A DNA stretch of 64,000 nucleotides. Origin: JAKAQB01 sp027320105. GTDB taxonomy: Bacteria; Actinomycetota; Acidimicrobiia; Acidimicrobiales; Palsa-688. The notes beneath the pieces were generated by a model that worked only from the letters and a program-made list of their open reading frames with translations, was not told where the DNA came from and searched no databases. The number at the start of each line of letters is the position of its first letter. Positions within the stretch are counted from its first letter, which is position 1. This document shows, one piece after another, positions 14,775 through 23,012 of the stretch. Position numbers and translations under genes: made by a program. Location of the stretch: the NCBI GenBank assembly GCA_027320105.1, contig DAHVMA010000056.1:62001-126000 (forward strand). The letters are read 5' to 3'.

Positions 14775-17195
14775 ATGACCGGTCGCCACTACCGGGTGGT
14801 CGTGATCGGCGGGGGCATCGTCGGCACGAGCGTCCTCTACCATCTCGCGAAGTTCGGTTGGACCGAGTGCATCCTCATCGAACGCGGCCAGCTCACCGCC
14901 GGCTCGACCTGGCATGCCGCGGGAGGTTTCCACGCTCTCAATGCCGACCCCAACGTTGCCGCCCTGCAGGCGTACACCATCGAGCTGTACCGCAAGCTCG
15001 AGGAGGACGAGCCGGGCTGTTGCGGCCTGCACATGACCGGCGGGCTCAACATCGCTGGCAACGCGGAACGTCTCGAATGGCTGCGGGCAGCCTGGGCGGT
15101 CTTCCAGACTGTCGGGATCGAGACCGCCCGCCTCGTCGGGCGCGACGAGATCGCCGAGCTCTGCCCGCTCATCGATCCCTCGGGCATCGCAGGAGGGCTG
15201 TACGACGCCAACGAGGGCCATCTCGACCCGTCCGGCGCGACACACTCGCTTGCACGGGCGGCTCGTCGGCTCGGGGCGGAGGTGGACGTCGACAACCGTG
15301 TCCTCGAGCTCCGAGCGCGGCCGCAAGGCGGCTGGGGGGTGGTCTCCCAGCACAGCACCTTCACGGCGGACCACGTCGTCAACGCGGGCGGCCTGTGGGC
15401 GCGACACGTCGCCCGGATGGCCGGAGTGGACCTCCCCGTCGCTCCGATGCAGCACCACTACCTCGTAACGGAGCCGATCCCCGAGCTCGCCTCACTCAAG
15501 CGGGAGCTGCCGATCACCGTCGACCTGGAGGGCTTCACCTACCTGCGCCAAGAGGGTGAGGGCGTGCTCCTCGGCGTCTACGAGCTCCAGCCAAGACACT
15601 GGCACATCGAAGGCGCCCCGTGGGACTACGGCGCCGATCTCTTGCCGCCCGACATCGATCGAATCTCCCCGGAGCTCGAGATCGGCCTTGCCCGGTACCC
15701 CTCGATCGCCGAGGCCGGCATCAAACGCTGGGTGAACGGGCCGTTCACCTTCACCCCCGATGGGAACCCGCTCATCGGGCCGGTCCGTGGTCTCCCGGGG
15801 TTCTGGGTGGCGTGCGGGGTGATGGCCGGCTTCTCGCAGGGCGGTGGCGTCGGCAAGTCTCTCGCTGAGTGGATGATCGAGGGTGAGCCGGAGGCGGACG
15901 TGTTCGGGATGGACGTGGCGCGCTACGGCCCGTTTGCCAGCGCCGACGGCTATCTCGAAGCGCTGACGAGCCAGTTCTACAGCCGTCGCTTCGTGATGTC
16001 CTACCCGAACGAGCAGCTCCCCGCTGGTCGGCCGCTCGTCACCTCGGCTCTGCACGACCAGCTCACCGCCAAGGGGGCCAGCTTTGGCGTCTCGTGGGGC
16101 CTCGAGGTACCGCTGTACTTCGTAGCCGACCGCGATCGCGGGGAGTTCTCGGAGATCCCAACTCTGAGGCGCTCCAACGCCTTCGAGATCGTCGCCCGAG
16201 AGGTCGAAGCGGCCCGAAACGGAGTCGCTCTGCTCGACATCACCGGCTTCGCTCGCTACCGCGTCGCCGGCCCCGAGGCTCGCTCCTGGCTTGACCACCT
16301 GGTCGCGAGCCGACTTCCCGAGCCTGGCCAGGTGCGGCTGGCACCGATGCTGAGCCCTTCCGGGCGGCTCATGGGCGATCTCACCGTGACGTGCTGGAGC
16401 GCCGACGAGTACTGGGTGGTCGGCTCGTACTACCTGCGCGAGTGGCACCTTCGCTGGTTCGCCGAGCATCTGCCCCCGTCGGGCGTTGTCGTCCACGACA
16501 TCTCGGATGAATGGGCGGGCCTGGCGGTGATCGGGCCTAGATCGAGAGAGCTCCTTGCCCGGCTCGGCTCGTGCATTGGCGCCGTGCCGTTCCTCGGCGC
16601 CCGGCAGGTCGAGCTCGGCCTCCTCCGAGCGCGCCTGCTGCGGCTCTCGATCACTGGCGAGATGGGCTACGAATTGTATGTCGAGGCAACGAAGCTGCGT
16701 ACCCTCTATGCCCACCTCCAGGACGCCTCGAGCGGCTTCGACGCCTCTGACATCGGATACCGGGCCGTCGACTCGCTCCGCCTCGAGAAGAGCTACGGCA
16801 TCTGGTCGCGGGAGCTCACCCGCCTGCAGACGCCAGGGATGAGCGGGCTCGGCCGTTTCGTCGACTACGACAAGGCCGACTTCATCGGTCGCGGCAGCTG
16901 CTTGAAGGAGCGGGAGGCAGGCCCAACGCAGCTGCTCGTCACCTTGCAGGTGGACACTGCCGACGCCGACGCCGGAATGTTCGAGCCGGTGTGGCAGAAA
17001 GAGAGACGGGTCGGCTTCGTCACCTCGGCAGGTTACGGCCACCACGTCGGAATGAGCCTCGCTCTCGCCTACATCGAACCGGGCCTCACCGAGCCCGGGA
17101 CCTCGCTCGAGGTGCACGTCGTCGGGAGCCGCCGTCCGGCGAAGGTCATCGAGGACTCGCCCCATGACCCGACCGGAGCCCGGATGCGGGGCTGA
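14775..17195 (+). CDS. Dimethylglycine/sarcosine dehydrogenase-like FAD and folate enzyme
   Basis: An 806-residue two-module protein. The N-terminal DAO-type flavin domain starts VVVIGGGIVGTSVLYHLAKF. It has GSTWHAAGGFHALN, whose histidine is the usual site of covalent FAD attachment in dimethylglycine and sarcosine dehydrogenases. From about residue 430 a GcvT-like aminomethyltransferase domain follows (TGEMGYELYV, YRAVDSLRLEKSYGIWSRELT). Such enzymes demethylate dimethylglycine or sarcosine and pass the one-carbon unit to tetrahydrofolate. The ATG at 14775 has AGGTGAG upstream. It is divergent from the TMADH-like gene and followed by a strong hairpin. The exact N-methyl substrate is not determined. 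Confidence 0.9.
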   Translation: MTGRHYRVVVIGGGIVGTSVLYHLAKFGWTECILIERGQLTAGSTWHAAGGFHALNADPNVAALQAYTIELYRKLEEDEPGCCGLHMTGGLNIAGNAERLEWLRAAWAVFQTVGIETARLVGRDEIAELCPLIDPSGIAGGLYDANEGHLDPSGATHSLARAARRLGAEVDVDNRVLELRARPQGGWGVVSQHSTFTADHVVNAGGLWARHVARMAGVDLPVAPMQHHYLVTEPIPELASLKRELPITVDLEGFTYLRQEGEGVLLGVYELQPRHWHIEGAPWDYGADLLPPDIDRISPELEIGLARYPSIAEAGIKRWVNGPFTFTPDGNPLIGPVRGLPGFWVACGVMAGFSQGGGVGKSLAEWMIEGEPEADVFGMDVARYGPFASADGYLEALTSQFYSRRFVMSYPNEQLPAGRPLVTSALHDQLTAKGASFGVSWGLEVPLYFVADRDRGEFSEIPTLRRSNAFEIVAREVEAARNGVALLDITGFARYRVAGPEARSWLDHLVASRLPEPGQVRLAPMLSPSGRLMGDLTVTCWSADEYWVVGSYYLREWHLRWFAEHLPPSGVVVHDISDEWAGLAVIGPRSRELLARLGSCIGAVPFLGARQVELGLLRARLLRLSITGEMGYELYVEATKLRTLYAHLQDASSGFDASDIGYRAVDSLRLEKSYGIWSRELTRLQTPGMSGLGRFVDYDKADFIGRGSCLKEREAGPTQLLVTLQVDTADADAGMFEPVWQKERRVGFVTSAGYGHHVGMSLALAYIEPGLTEPGTSLEVHVVGSRRPAKVIEDSPHDPTGARMRG

Positions 17196-17198
17196 GGC

Positions 17199-17219
17199 GG
17201 CCCGGTAGCAGACCGGGCC
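17199..17219 (+). terminator. Hairpin terminator after the dimethylglycine-dehydrogenase-like gene
   Basis: GGCCCGGT and ACCGGGCC form a perfect 8-bp stem with loop AGCAG, four bases after the stop codon. No T-run follows, as is usual in GC-rich actinobacteria. The 243 bases from 17220 to 17462 before the next gene hold nothing I can identify. Confidence 0.6.
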
Positions 17220-17462
17220 GGGTGGCTCGAAGAATGGGTAGCTGAAGCGCGTACGCAACCGTGTGCCGCGTGAGCCAGGAGGTGCAAGAGCCGTCGGGAG
17301 CCGTCAAGCGCACGACCTTTCCCCCGATACGACTCGAACCACGAGCGGGTGCCGGTGTCGACGGCGGGTTCCGACGGGGCGTACGGGCCGGTCCGCCACC
17401 CGCCTCGTCGTCAGCGCCTACGGTCGCGCCATGACCGGATGCGGCGCCCGGCGACGACGGTG

Positions 17463-18881
17463 GTGACGCGCCGTCGGAGAGCGCCGACAGCAACCAAGGC
17501 GTTCGGCGTCGGCGCCCGCGAGAGCCACGACTCGAGCCGCTTCTACGCCCGCTTCGTGCCCAAGGCGATCGCCGCCGACGAGCAGCTGGCCGAGCACTTC
17601 GACCTCCCCGAGCCGCTCATCGTCGGGGACTCCCGCAAGATGGACGAGATCCCCGACAACTCCGTCGCCCTGGTCGTGACCTCACCGCCGTACTTCGCCG
17701 GCAAGGAGTACGAGCAGGCACTGGGGGAGGGCGTGATCCCGGCGTCCTACGCCGCGTACCTCGAGTTGCTGGCGGACGTCTTCGCCGAGTGCCGGAGGGT
17801 GCTCGAGCCCGGGGGCCGGATCGCCGTCAACGTGGCCAACCTCGGTCGGAAGCCGTACCGGTCGCTGGCAGCCGACGTGGTGCGGATCCTCGACGACGAT
17901 CTCGGGCTGCTGCTGCGGGGGGAGATCGTCTGGCGGAAGGCGGGGGGCGCATCCGGCTCGTGCGCGTGGGGCTCCTACCGCTCGCCGGTCAACCCTGTCC
18001 TGCGGGACGTCACCGAGCGGGTGGTCGTCGCCTCCAAGGGCCGCTTCGACCGGGCCGTTGCCGTCGAGCGCCGCCGGGCGCACGGCCTCCCGCACGAGGC
18101 GTCGATAACCACCGACGAGTTCCTCGAGGCGACCCTCGACGTGTGGGACATCCGCCCCGAGTCGGCTCGGCGTGTGCACCACCCGGCGCCGTTCCCGGTG
18201 GAGCTGCCCCAGCGGCTGATCGAGCTCTACACCTTCCGGGGTGACGTGGTGCTCGACCCGTTCCTTGGTTCGGGGAGCACCGCCGTGGCGGCTGCCCGAA
18301 CCGGCCGGCGCTACGTCGGCTACGACACCGAGGCGGAGTACGTCGCCCTGGCCAGCGAGCGGGTCGCCGCCGAGGTGGGCGTTGCCGGGCAGCTCTTCGC
18401 CGCCCCGGTCGAGCGAGCCCTGCCCGCCGACCGCAAGGCCGCAGCCGTGCTGGCGGTCGAGGTCCTCGCCGCTGCCGGCTTCGAGGTCGTCCAGCAGGAC
18501 CGTCGTGTCCCCGGCGCCGGCGTCACCGTCGACGTCGTGGCACGCGGCGATGGCGGCCAGCCGTGGTACTTCGACGTGACCGGCGCCTTCACGACCACAC
18601 CGGCCGGGTTGTCGCGCGCCGACGTGCTCTGGAAGGCGGTCGGGCGCGCCAGCGTCCTCCAGGCCTGCGGCGTCGGCCCCGTGGTGCTCGTGTCCTCCGA
18701 CCTCCCCGCCCGGCGCAGCGCTGGTGACGCGGCACTGCATGCCCTCGGCCCGCGCCGTGTCCACGACGTCGTCGGTCTTCTCGACGCCGCCGGGCACGAG
18801 CGCCTGGCCCGTTACGCGGCCGGTGGACGGCAGGCCCGCCCGCTTCCGGGGTTCTGGACCCTCGGCGAGATCGGACCGTGA
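17463..18881 (+). CDS. Site-specific DNA methyltransferase with a C-terminal nuclease-like domain
   Basis: About 472 residues. The catalytic motif TSPPY (about 73-77) precedes the AdoMet-binding motif FLGSGST (about 267), the beta-class order used by N6-adenine or N4-cytosine methyltransferases. The phrase GARESHDSSRFYARF near the start and VVASKGRFDRA are typical of the group. From about residue 325 an extra module follows (VLAAAGFEVVQQD, GVTVDVVARGDGGQPWYFDV, VLWKAVGRASVLQA). Its strand order resembles PD-(D/E)XK nucleases, but the lysine of the ExK signature is not in place (FDVTG). The start is uncertain: two adjacent GTGs at 17460/17463 or an ATG at 17439, none with a clear ribosome site. 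No separate restriction gene is adjacent. Confidence 0.85.
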   Translation: MTRRRRAPTATKAFGVGARESHDSSRFYARFVPKAIAADEQLAEHFDLPEPLIVGDSRKMDEIPDNSVALVVTSPPYFAGKEYEQALGEGVIPASYAAYLELLADVFAECRRVLEPGGRIAVNVANLGRKPYRSLAADVVRILDDDLGLLLRGEIVWRKAGGASGSCAWGSYRSPVNPVLRDVTERVVVASKGRFDRAVAVERRRAHGLPHEASITTDEFLEATLDVWDIRPESARRVHHPAPFPVELPQRLIELYTFRGDVVLDPFLGSGSTAVAAARTGRRYVGYDTEAEYVALASERVAAEVGVAGQLFAAPVERALPADRKAAAVLAVEVLAAAGFEVVQQDRRVPGAGVTVDVVARGDGGQPWYFDVTGAFTTTPAGLSRADVLWKAVGRASVLQACGVGPVVLVSSDLPARRSAGDAALHALGPRRVHDVVGLLDAAGHERLARYAAGGRQARPLPGFWTLGEIGP

Positions 18882-18909
18882 GGCGGCCCACCCTCGTAGG
18901 TTGGAGGGC

Positions 18910-19740
18910 ATGGACATGGGCGTCGCCATCTTCCCAACCCACTACGCCGTCGACCCGGCCACCATGGCCAGGCTGGCCGAGGAGCGGGGTCACGATTCGC
19001 TGTGGTTCCCGGAGCACACCCACATCCCGGCGTCGCGCCGGAGCCCGTACCCCGGCGGCGGAGACCTGCCCCGCAAGTACGCGCACACCTACGACCTGTT
19101 CGTAGCCATGACCGCGGCGGCCGGCGCCACCAAGAAGCTACGCGTGGGCAGCGGCATCTGCCTCCTCGTCGAGCGCGACCCGATCGTCACCGCCAAGGAG
19201 GTGGCGAGCATCGACGTGCTCTCCGGGGGGCGGATCGAGCTCGGCGTCGGCCTCGGCTGGAACCGTGAGGAGATGGAGAACCACGGGACCGACCCCCGCC
19301 GGCGCACTGGCGTGCTGCGTGAACGCGTCGAGGCGATGAAGGCCATCTGGACCCAGGAGGAGGCCACCTACCACGGCGAGCACGTCGACTTCGAGCGCAT
19401 CTGGTCGTGGCCCAAGCCGGCCCAGCGGCCGCACCCGCCGGTGCTCCTCGGTGGCAACGGCCCTGGCGTGACCGGGCGGGTGCTCGCCTTCGGCGACGGC
19501 TGGATGCCCAACTACGCTCGGGGGGACATCAGGGAACGGGCCCGCTCCCTGCTCTCCGCAGCAGGGCGGTCCCTCGACCTCACCGTCATGGGAGCCCCTG
19601 CCGACGCACGCGCCCTCGCCGAGCTCGAGGAGGCCGGCTTCCGCCGCGCCCTGCACTGGCTGCCGTCGGCCGGCCGGGGGGAGGTGGAGCGGGCCATGGA
19701 CGCCTTCGAGGCGGCCGTCGCCGAGGTGAACGGGCCGTGA
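18910..19740 (+). CDS. LLM-class (luciferase-like) F420-dependent oxidoreductase
   Basis: A 276-residue TIM-barrel flavin/F420 oxidoreductase of the luciferase-like superfamily. Hallmarks are GHDSLWFPEHTHIPASR, LRVGSGICLLVERDPIVTAK, LSGGRIELGVGLGWNREEM and PPVLLGGNGPGVTGRVLAFGD; the last two match actinobacterial F420 subgroup proteins. It is cytoplasmic with unknown substrate. The ATG at 18910 is preceded by TTGGAGGGC. Its TGA overlaps a GTG that begins the remnant of a second F420-type gene, so the two were once translationally coupled. It is 28 bp downstream of the methyltransferase gene. Confidence 0.9.
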   Translation: MDMGVAIFPTHYAVDPATMARLAEERGHDSLWFPEHTHIPASRRSPYPGGGDLPRKYAHTYDLFVAMTAAAGATKKLRVGSGICLLVERDPIVTAKEVASIDVLSGGRIELGVGLGWNREEMENHGTDPRRRTGVLRERVEAMKAIWTQEEATYHGEHVDFERIWSWPKPAQRPHPPVLLGGNGPGVTGRVLAFGDGWMPNYARGDIRERARSLLSAAGRSLDLTVMGAPADARALAELEEAGFRRALHWLPSAGRGEVERAMDAFEAAVAEVNGP

Positions 19741-19951
19741 CGCCAGAAGAGGCCCGGTGGCGCTTCGCCGGCGGGCGGGTCGCCCGCCTCGCGACCGCCG
19801 ACGCCGCCGGGCGGCCTCACCTCGTGCCGCTCGTCTTCGCCGTCGACGGCTGCTGGTTCGCCGCTACGACCAGTACCGGCAGCAGGCCCCGGCCGGCCCG
19901 GCGCTCATCGTCGACGTCGAGCGCTGGTCGGGGTGGGCGGCGACACCGTAG
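19737..19951 (+). pseudogene. Truncated PPOX-class (flavin/F420) oxidoreductase
   Basis: Starts with GTG overlapping the upstream stop (GTGA). The product TPEEARWRFAGGRVARLATA, then GRPHLVPLVFAVDG, is the beginning of a TIGR03668-type split-barrel oxidoreductase, normally about 130-140 residues. After CWF the frame slips. Family-like text continues in the next frame (ALIVDVERWSGWAATP, stop at 19951), and the second half of the barrel is missing. I regard it as a frameshifted, 3'-truncated gene; the still-open frame would give a 76-residue non-functional product. Confidence 0.65.
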
Positions 19952-20235
19952 GGCGGCGACGCCGTAGGGCGGCGAGGCATGACCGGTCGCCGGAAGTGGA
20001 GCTCGCCTGGCGACCGCTGTGAGTGGCCGCGCCCGACGCTCCATCTCGAACATTGGATGCTCGTTGTCGCCTGACGACGACCAGCTTCCAAGGTTTCGTC
20101 ACGCCGGCGGTGGGCGACCGCGATGAGTGGGGATCGGTCCCCGAGGCTGCCTCGCGCGGCGGCTGGAGCGGTTCGGCCAGCGGGTCATCCCGGAGGTCGC
20201 CTCCTTGTCGTCCCAGCGCCCGTAACCTCCGGGCC

Positions 20236-21729
20236 ATGCTGCCCGGAGCGCAGCCCGCCGTGGTCGACGGCAGGCACCTGACCATCGAGGACGTCGTCGC
20301 CGTGGGGCGCCACCGAGCTGCTGCCGTCCTCGGCGACGCCGCCCGCCTGCGGATGGAGCAGACCCATGCGGTCGTGGTCGAGGCTCTCGCGGCGGAGGCG
20401 TCGGTGTACGGCCTGACGACCGGCGTGGCCGAACGCAAACGGGTCCGCCTCGGACCGGACGAACGGCACGCGTGGAACCGGAAGCTCCTGCGGAGCCACA
20501 GGGTGGCCCAGGGGCCGCCCGCGTCCGACGAGCTCGTCCGGTCCGCCATGATCGTCCTGGCCAACAGCCTGGCAACAGGCGCCGCCGGCGTGCGCCCCGC
20601 GGTCGTGGAGCTGGTCATCGTCGCCCTCGCCCAGGGCCGGCTGCCAGCGGTCCGCACCCTCGGGTCGGTCGGCCAGGCGGACCTCGGGCCGATGGCCGAT
20701 CTGGCCGAGGGGGTCGTCGGTGAGAGCGCGTTGGAGCTGGAGCCGGGGGAGGCCCTGGCGTTGCTCAACAACAACGCATTCGCGGTCGGGGCCGCTTCGT
20801 TGGCGGTGCACGACGCCGAGCTCCTGCTCGCCACCCTCGACGTCGCTGCTGCGCTCGACCTGGAGGCCTTCGCCGGCAACGTGAGCCCGTACCATCCGGC
20901 GGTGGCGGAGGCACGCCCGCATCCCGGCCTGCGCCGGACGATCGAACGGATGGGTGGGCTGCTCGAAGGCAGCTTCCTCTTCCAACCAGGCGCGGCGCGG
21001 AACCTCCAGGATCCGCTCACGTTCCGCTGCGTGCCACAGATCCACGGGGCCGCACGCGATGCCCTGGCTTACGCCCGTGCCACCGTCGAGACCGAGCTCA
21101 ACTCGTCGCAGGGCAACCCGATCGTCGTGCTGGCGGAGCGGCGGGTACAGTCCGCCGGCAACTTCGACGTCGGGCCGGTGGCTGGTGCCTTGGACTTCGC
21201 CCGCCTGGCCATGGCGCCGGTGGTTGCCGCCGCCGCCGAACGAGCCGTCAAGCTGTTGCAGGCACCCCTGTCCGGGCTGCCGTCGGGGCTGGCCGTCGCC
21301 CCGGAGACGGGGGACGACGGTCTGGCCGAGCTTGCCGTCGCCGTGCAGGCCGTTGCCGTCGAGGCGCGCAGCCTCGCCCACCCGGTGTCCGCTGACCTCG
21401 TGAGCACCAGCAAGGCGGAAGGCATCGAGGACCGGACGACCAACGCACCGCTCGCCGCCCGGCGCCTCGGGGAGATGACCGGCCTGGTTGCCCGGGTCGC
21501 CGCCATCGAACTGGTGGTCGCAGCCCAGGCGGTCGACCTGCGGGGGTCGTCACCCCTCGGGCGGGGGACCCGGCGGGCGTACGCTGCTGTTCGCGAGCGG
21601 GTGGCGTTCACCGGTCGCAACGAAACGCTGCCCGTCGACCTCGAGCCGGTGGTGGAGCTGGTGGCGAGCGGCCACCTTGCCGGCGTGGGGGAGGCGCAGG
21701 AGGGCGACCCGGGCGAGGAGAGGTGCTGA
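20236..21729 (+). CDS. Aromatic amino acid/histidine ammonia-lyase homologue lacking the MIO triad
   Basis: 497 residues with the full ammonia-lyase fold: a catalytic-tyrosine region (SVYGLTTGVAE, Y58), LLNNNAFAVG, FQPGAARNLQDPLTFRC, VPQIHGAARDAL, ELNSSQGNPIV and SAGNFD. Canonical members carry Ala-Ser-Gly within GSVGASGDLAPLA, which cyclises into the MIO electrophile. Here residues 143-153 read GSVGQADLGPM, one residue shorter and without that triad, so the cofactor cannot form in the usual way. It is either a non-lyase relative or uses other chemistry. The ATG at 20236 is the first codon that fits family length; the ribosome site is weak. It stands alone between decayed genes, and no hut or phenylpropanoid genes are nearby. 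Confidence 0.85.
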   Translation: MLPGAQPAVVDGRHLTIEDVVAVGRHRAAAVLGDAARLRMEQTHAVVVEALAAEASVYGLTTGVAERKRVRLGPDERHAWNRKLLRSHRVAQGPPASDELVRSAMIVLANSLATGAAGVRPAVVELVIVALAQGRLPAVRTLGSVGQADLGPMADLAEGVVGESALELEPGEALALLNNNAFAVGAASLAVHDAELLLATLDVAAALDLEAFAGNVSPYHPAVAEARPHPGLRRTIERMGGLLEGSFLFQPGAARNLQDPLTFRCVPQIHGAARDALAYARATVETELNSSQGNPIVVLAERRVQSAGNFDVGPVAGALDFARLAMAPVVAAAAERAVKLLQAPLSGLPSGLAVAPETGDDGLAELAVAVQAVAVEARSLAHPVSADLVSTSKAEGIEDRTTNAPLAARRLGEMTGLVARVAAIELVVAAQAVDLRGSSPLGRGTRRAYAAVRERVAFTGRNETLPVDLEPVVELVASGHLAGVGEAQEGDPGEERC

Positions 21730-22060
21730 ACAGCCGTGCAGGTCGTTGGAGGCACGGGTCGGCTCGCCGAGCCGGGTCCCGCCCGACCAGTCCGGGGCCG
21801 CCCTTCCTGCAGGGTCGAAGGCGACGTCGGGCTGGCGGTGCGCCAGAGCGCGGGTGATCCACGTCGGGCGGGTGGTGAACACGAACGCCTCCGCGTGTGC
21901 GCTCACCACCCCGCCGAGGAGGAGCTGGAGTTAGGCGCGGGCGACGGCTCCGTCGACCCCGAGACGTCGCACAGCAGGACCAGCCGGCGGGGCCGGGTGA
22001 GCCGGCGGGACCGGGTGAGCCGGCCGGACCGGGTGAGCTGGGGCAGCAGGACCAGCTCGG
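21730..22060 (-). pseudogene. Decayed CoxE-type von Willebrand factor A (VWA) protein
   Basis: On the minus strand LVLLCDVSGSTEP is the MIDAS strand of a CoxE-like VWA domain, followed by a premature stop. In a neighbouring frame a TAA interrupts the text that should follow (LQLLLGGVVSAHAEAFVFTT, then ITRALAHR). PDWSGGTRLGEPTRASNDLH then completes the typical CoxE core before the trace ends against the ammonia-lyase gene. At least one frameshift and one nonsense change are needed. CoxE proteins work with MoxR ATPases in maturation of molybdenum hydroxylases; no such genes are here. Confidence 0.6.
21984..22037. repeat. Three tandem 18-bp repeats inside the VWA pseudogene
   Basis: Three copies of CCGGCGGGACCGGGTGAG (with one or two substitutions each) lie head to tail. 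On the minus strand they encode LTRSGR, LTRSRR and LTRPRR just before the MIDAS motif. The unit is a multiple of three, so it expanded without shifting frame, probably by slippage. Confidence 0.7.
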
Positions 22061-22204
22061 AGTCGTCGGTGAAAATGTGGAAGAACCCGGCGAGGCACTT
22101 GGTCGGCCGCGCGAGCCCGTCGCCGTCGCCGGCTGAGCCTCCCGACCCTCGGTTCTTCGACCGTCCGTGAGGTGGATGCATGGCGCGGCGGTAGCGTCCG
22201 GCAG

Positions 22205-22768
22205 GTGCCCTTCGACGACGGTAGGCAGCATGTGGGCGTCGATCCCTGGCTGGTCGGCGAGGAGGATCGCGACCCGACGAGGCGGTTGCGTGGTCGCCTC
22301 CCGGCGCCGGTCACGGTCTGGACGGCCGCCACGCGCCGCGTCGGCCGGGCGGGGATCACGGTTTCTTCCGTCATCGTGGCTGAAGGGGAGCCGCCGGAGA
22401 TCGCAGGCCTGATCGGGCTGCTGTCGGACTTCTGGGATGCCGCGGCCGAGAGTCGCAGGTTTGTGCTCCATGCCCTCACCGCCGACCAACTGGACCTGGC
22501 CGAACGCTTCGCCCTCCGATGGCCGGGCGATCCGTTCGAAGGGCTGGCCGTCAGCGCGACGGAATGGGGACCGCAACTCGAAGCCGTCTCCACCCGGGCG
22601 TCGTGCTCCGTGGTCGGCAGCTCGGATGCCGGCCACGGCCTCCTCGTGCGGGCGAGGGTCGAACGGGTGGCCATCGGGGACGGCACCCGGTTGCCGCTGG
22701 TGCACTACCGGGGCGCCTATGTCACCGTGGGGCCCCGGCCCCGGCCCCGGTCCCAAGAGGCCCCATAG
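22205..22768 (+). CDS. Flavin-reductase-like domain protein (DIM6/NTAB type)
   Basis: 187 residues with a split-barrel FMN-binding core: RLPAPVTVWTAATRRVGRAG, then ITVSSVIVAEGEPPEIAGLI, FVLHALTADQLDLAERFA and PLVHYRGAYVTV. These match NAD(P)H:FMN oxidoreductases that supply reduced flavin to monooxygenases, although many homologues have other roles. No monooxygenase partner is adjacent. The GTG at 22205 is the earliest codon consistent with the family start; the ribosome site is weak. The C-terminus is proline/arginine-rich because of a short GGCCCC run. Nothing recognisable lies in the 244 bp that follow. Confidence 0.75.
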   Translation: MPFDDGRQHVGVDPWLVGEEDRDPTRRLRGRLPAPVTVWTAATRRVGRAGITVSSVIVAEGEPPEIAGLIGLLSDFWDAAAESRRFVLHALTADQLDLAERFALRWPGDPFEGLAVSATEWGPQLEAVSTRASCSVVGSSDAGHGLLVRARVERVAIGDGTRLPLVHYRGAYVTVGPRPRPRSQEAP

Positions 22769-23012
22769 GGCTGATGGGTCGGCGAGACTCGGTGCGTTGG
22801 GCGTGGGTTGGGCGATTGAGGCGCCTATCGGGTCCTGAGTGCACCGAGGTGGGCGCCCGCATGCCTTCGCCTGCCCGGTGCGTCGAGCTGAGATGGAAAG
22901 GGTGCAGCGCCTGGCGGTAGGGCGGGCGCGCTCCGCTGCTGCTTGGCCACCCGCTGGAGGTTGTTGGGACGCCGCGGCGCGAACATTGTGCATCCCCGGA
23001 GATGACACGCCG

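Noticed and set aside
15492..17258. A 588-codon minus-strand frame opposite the dimethylglycine-dehydrogenase-like gene
   Set aside because: No recognisable motif; antisense of a conserved two-domain enzyme.
17320..17350. ACTCGAACC resembling a tRNA T-loop on the minus strand
   Set aside because: The flanking five-base stems do not pair, and no anticodon or acceptor arm can be drawn.
17220..17462. Possible gene fragment VVRLTAPDGSCTSWL on the minus strand
   Set aside because: No family could be recognised, and there is no start with a ribosome site; left as unexplained intergenic sequence.
19952..20062. Short repeat CGTAGGGCGGCGA in two copies downstream of the PPOX remnant
   Set aside because: Two adjacent 15-bp units only, with no partner elsewhere in the window; most likely slippage in decaying sequence.
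22728..22757. GGCCCC/CCGGCC run at the end of the flavin-reductase-like gene
   Set aside because: Simple low-complexity slippage encoding Pro-Arg; too short and regular to be a CRISPR or protein-binding array.
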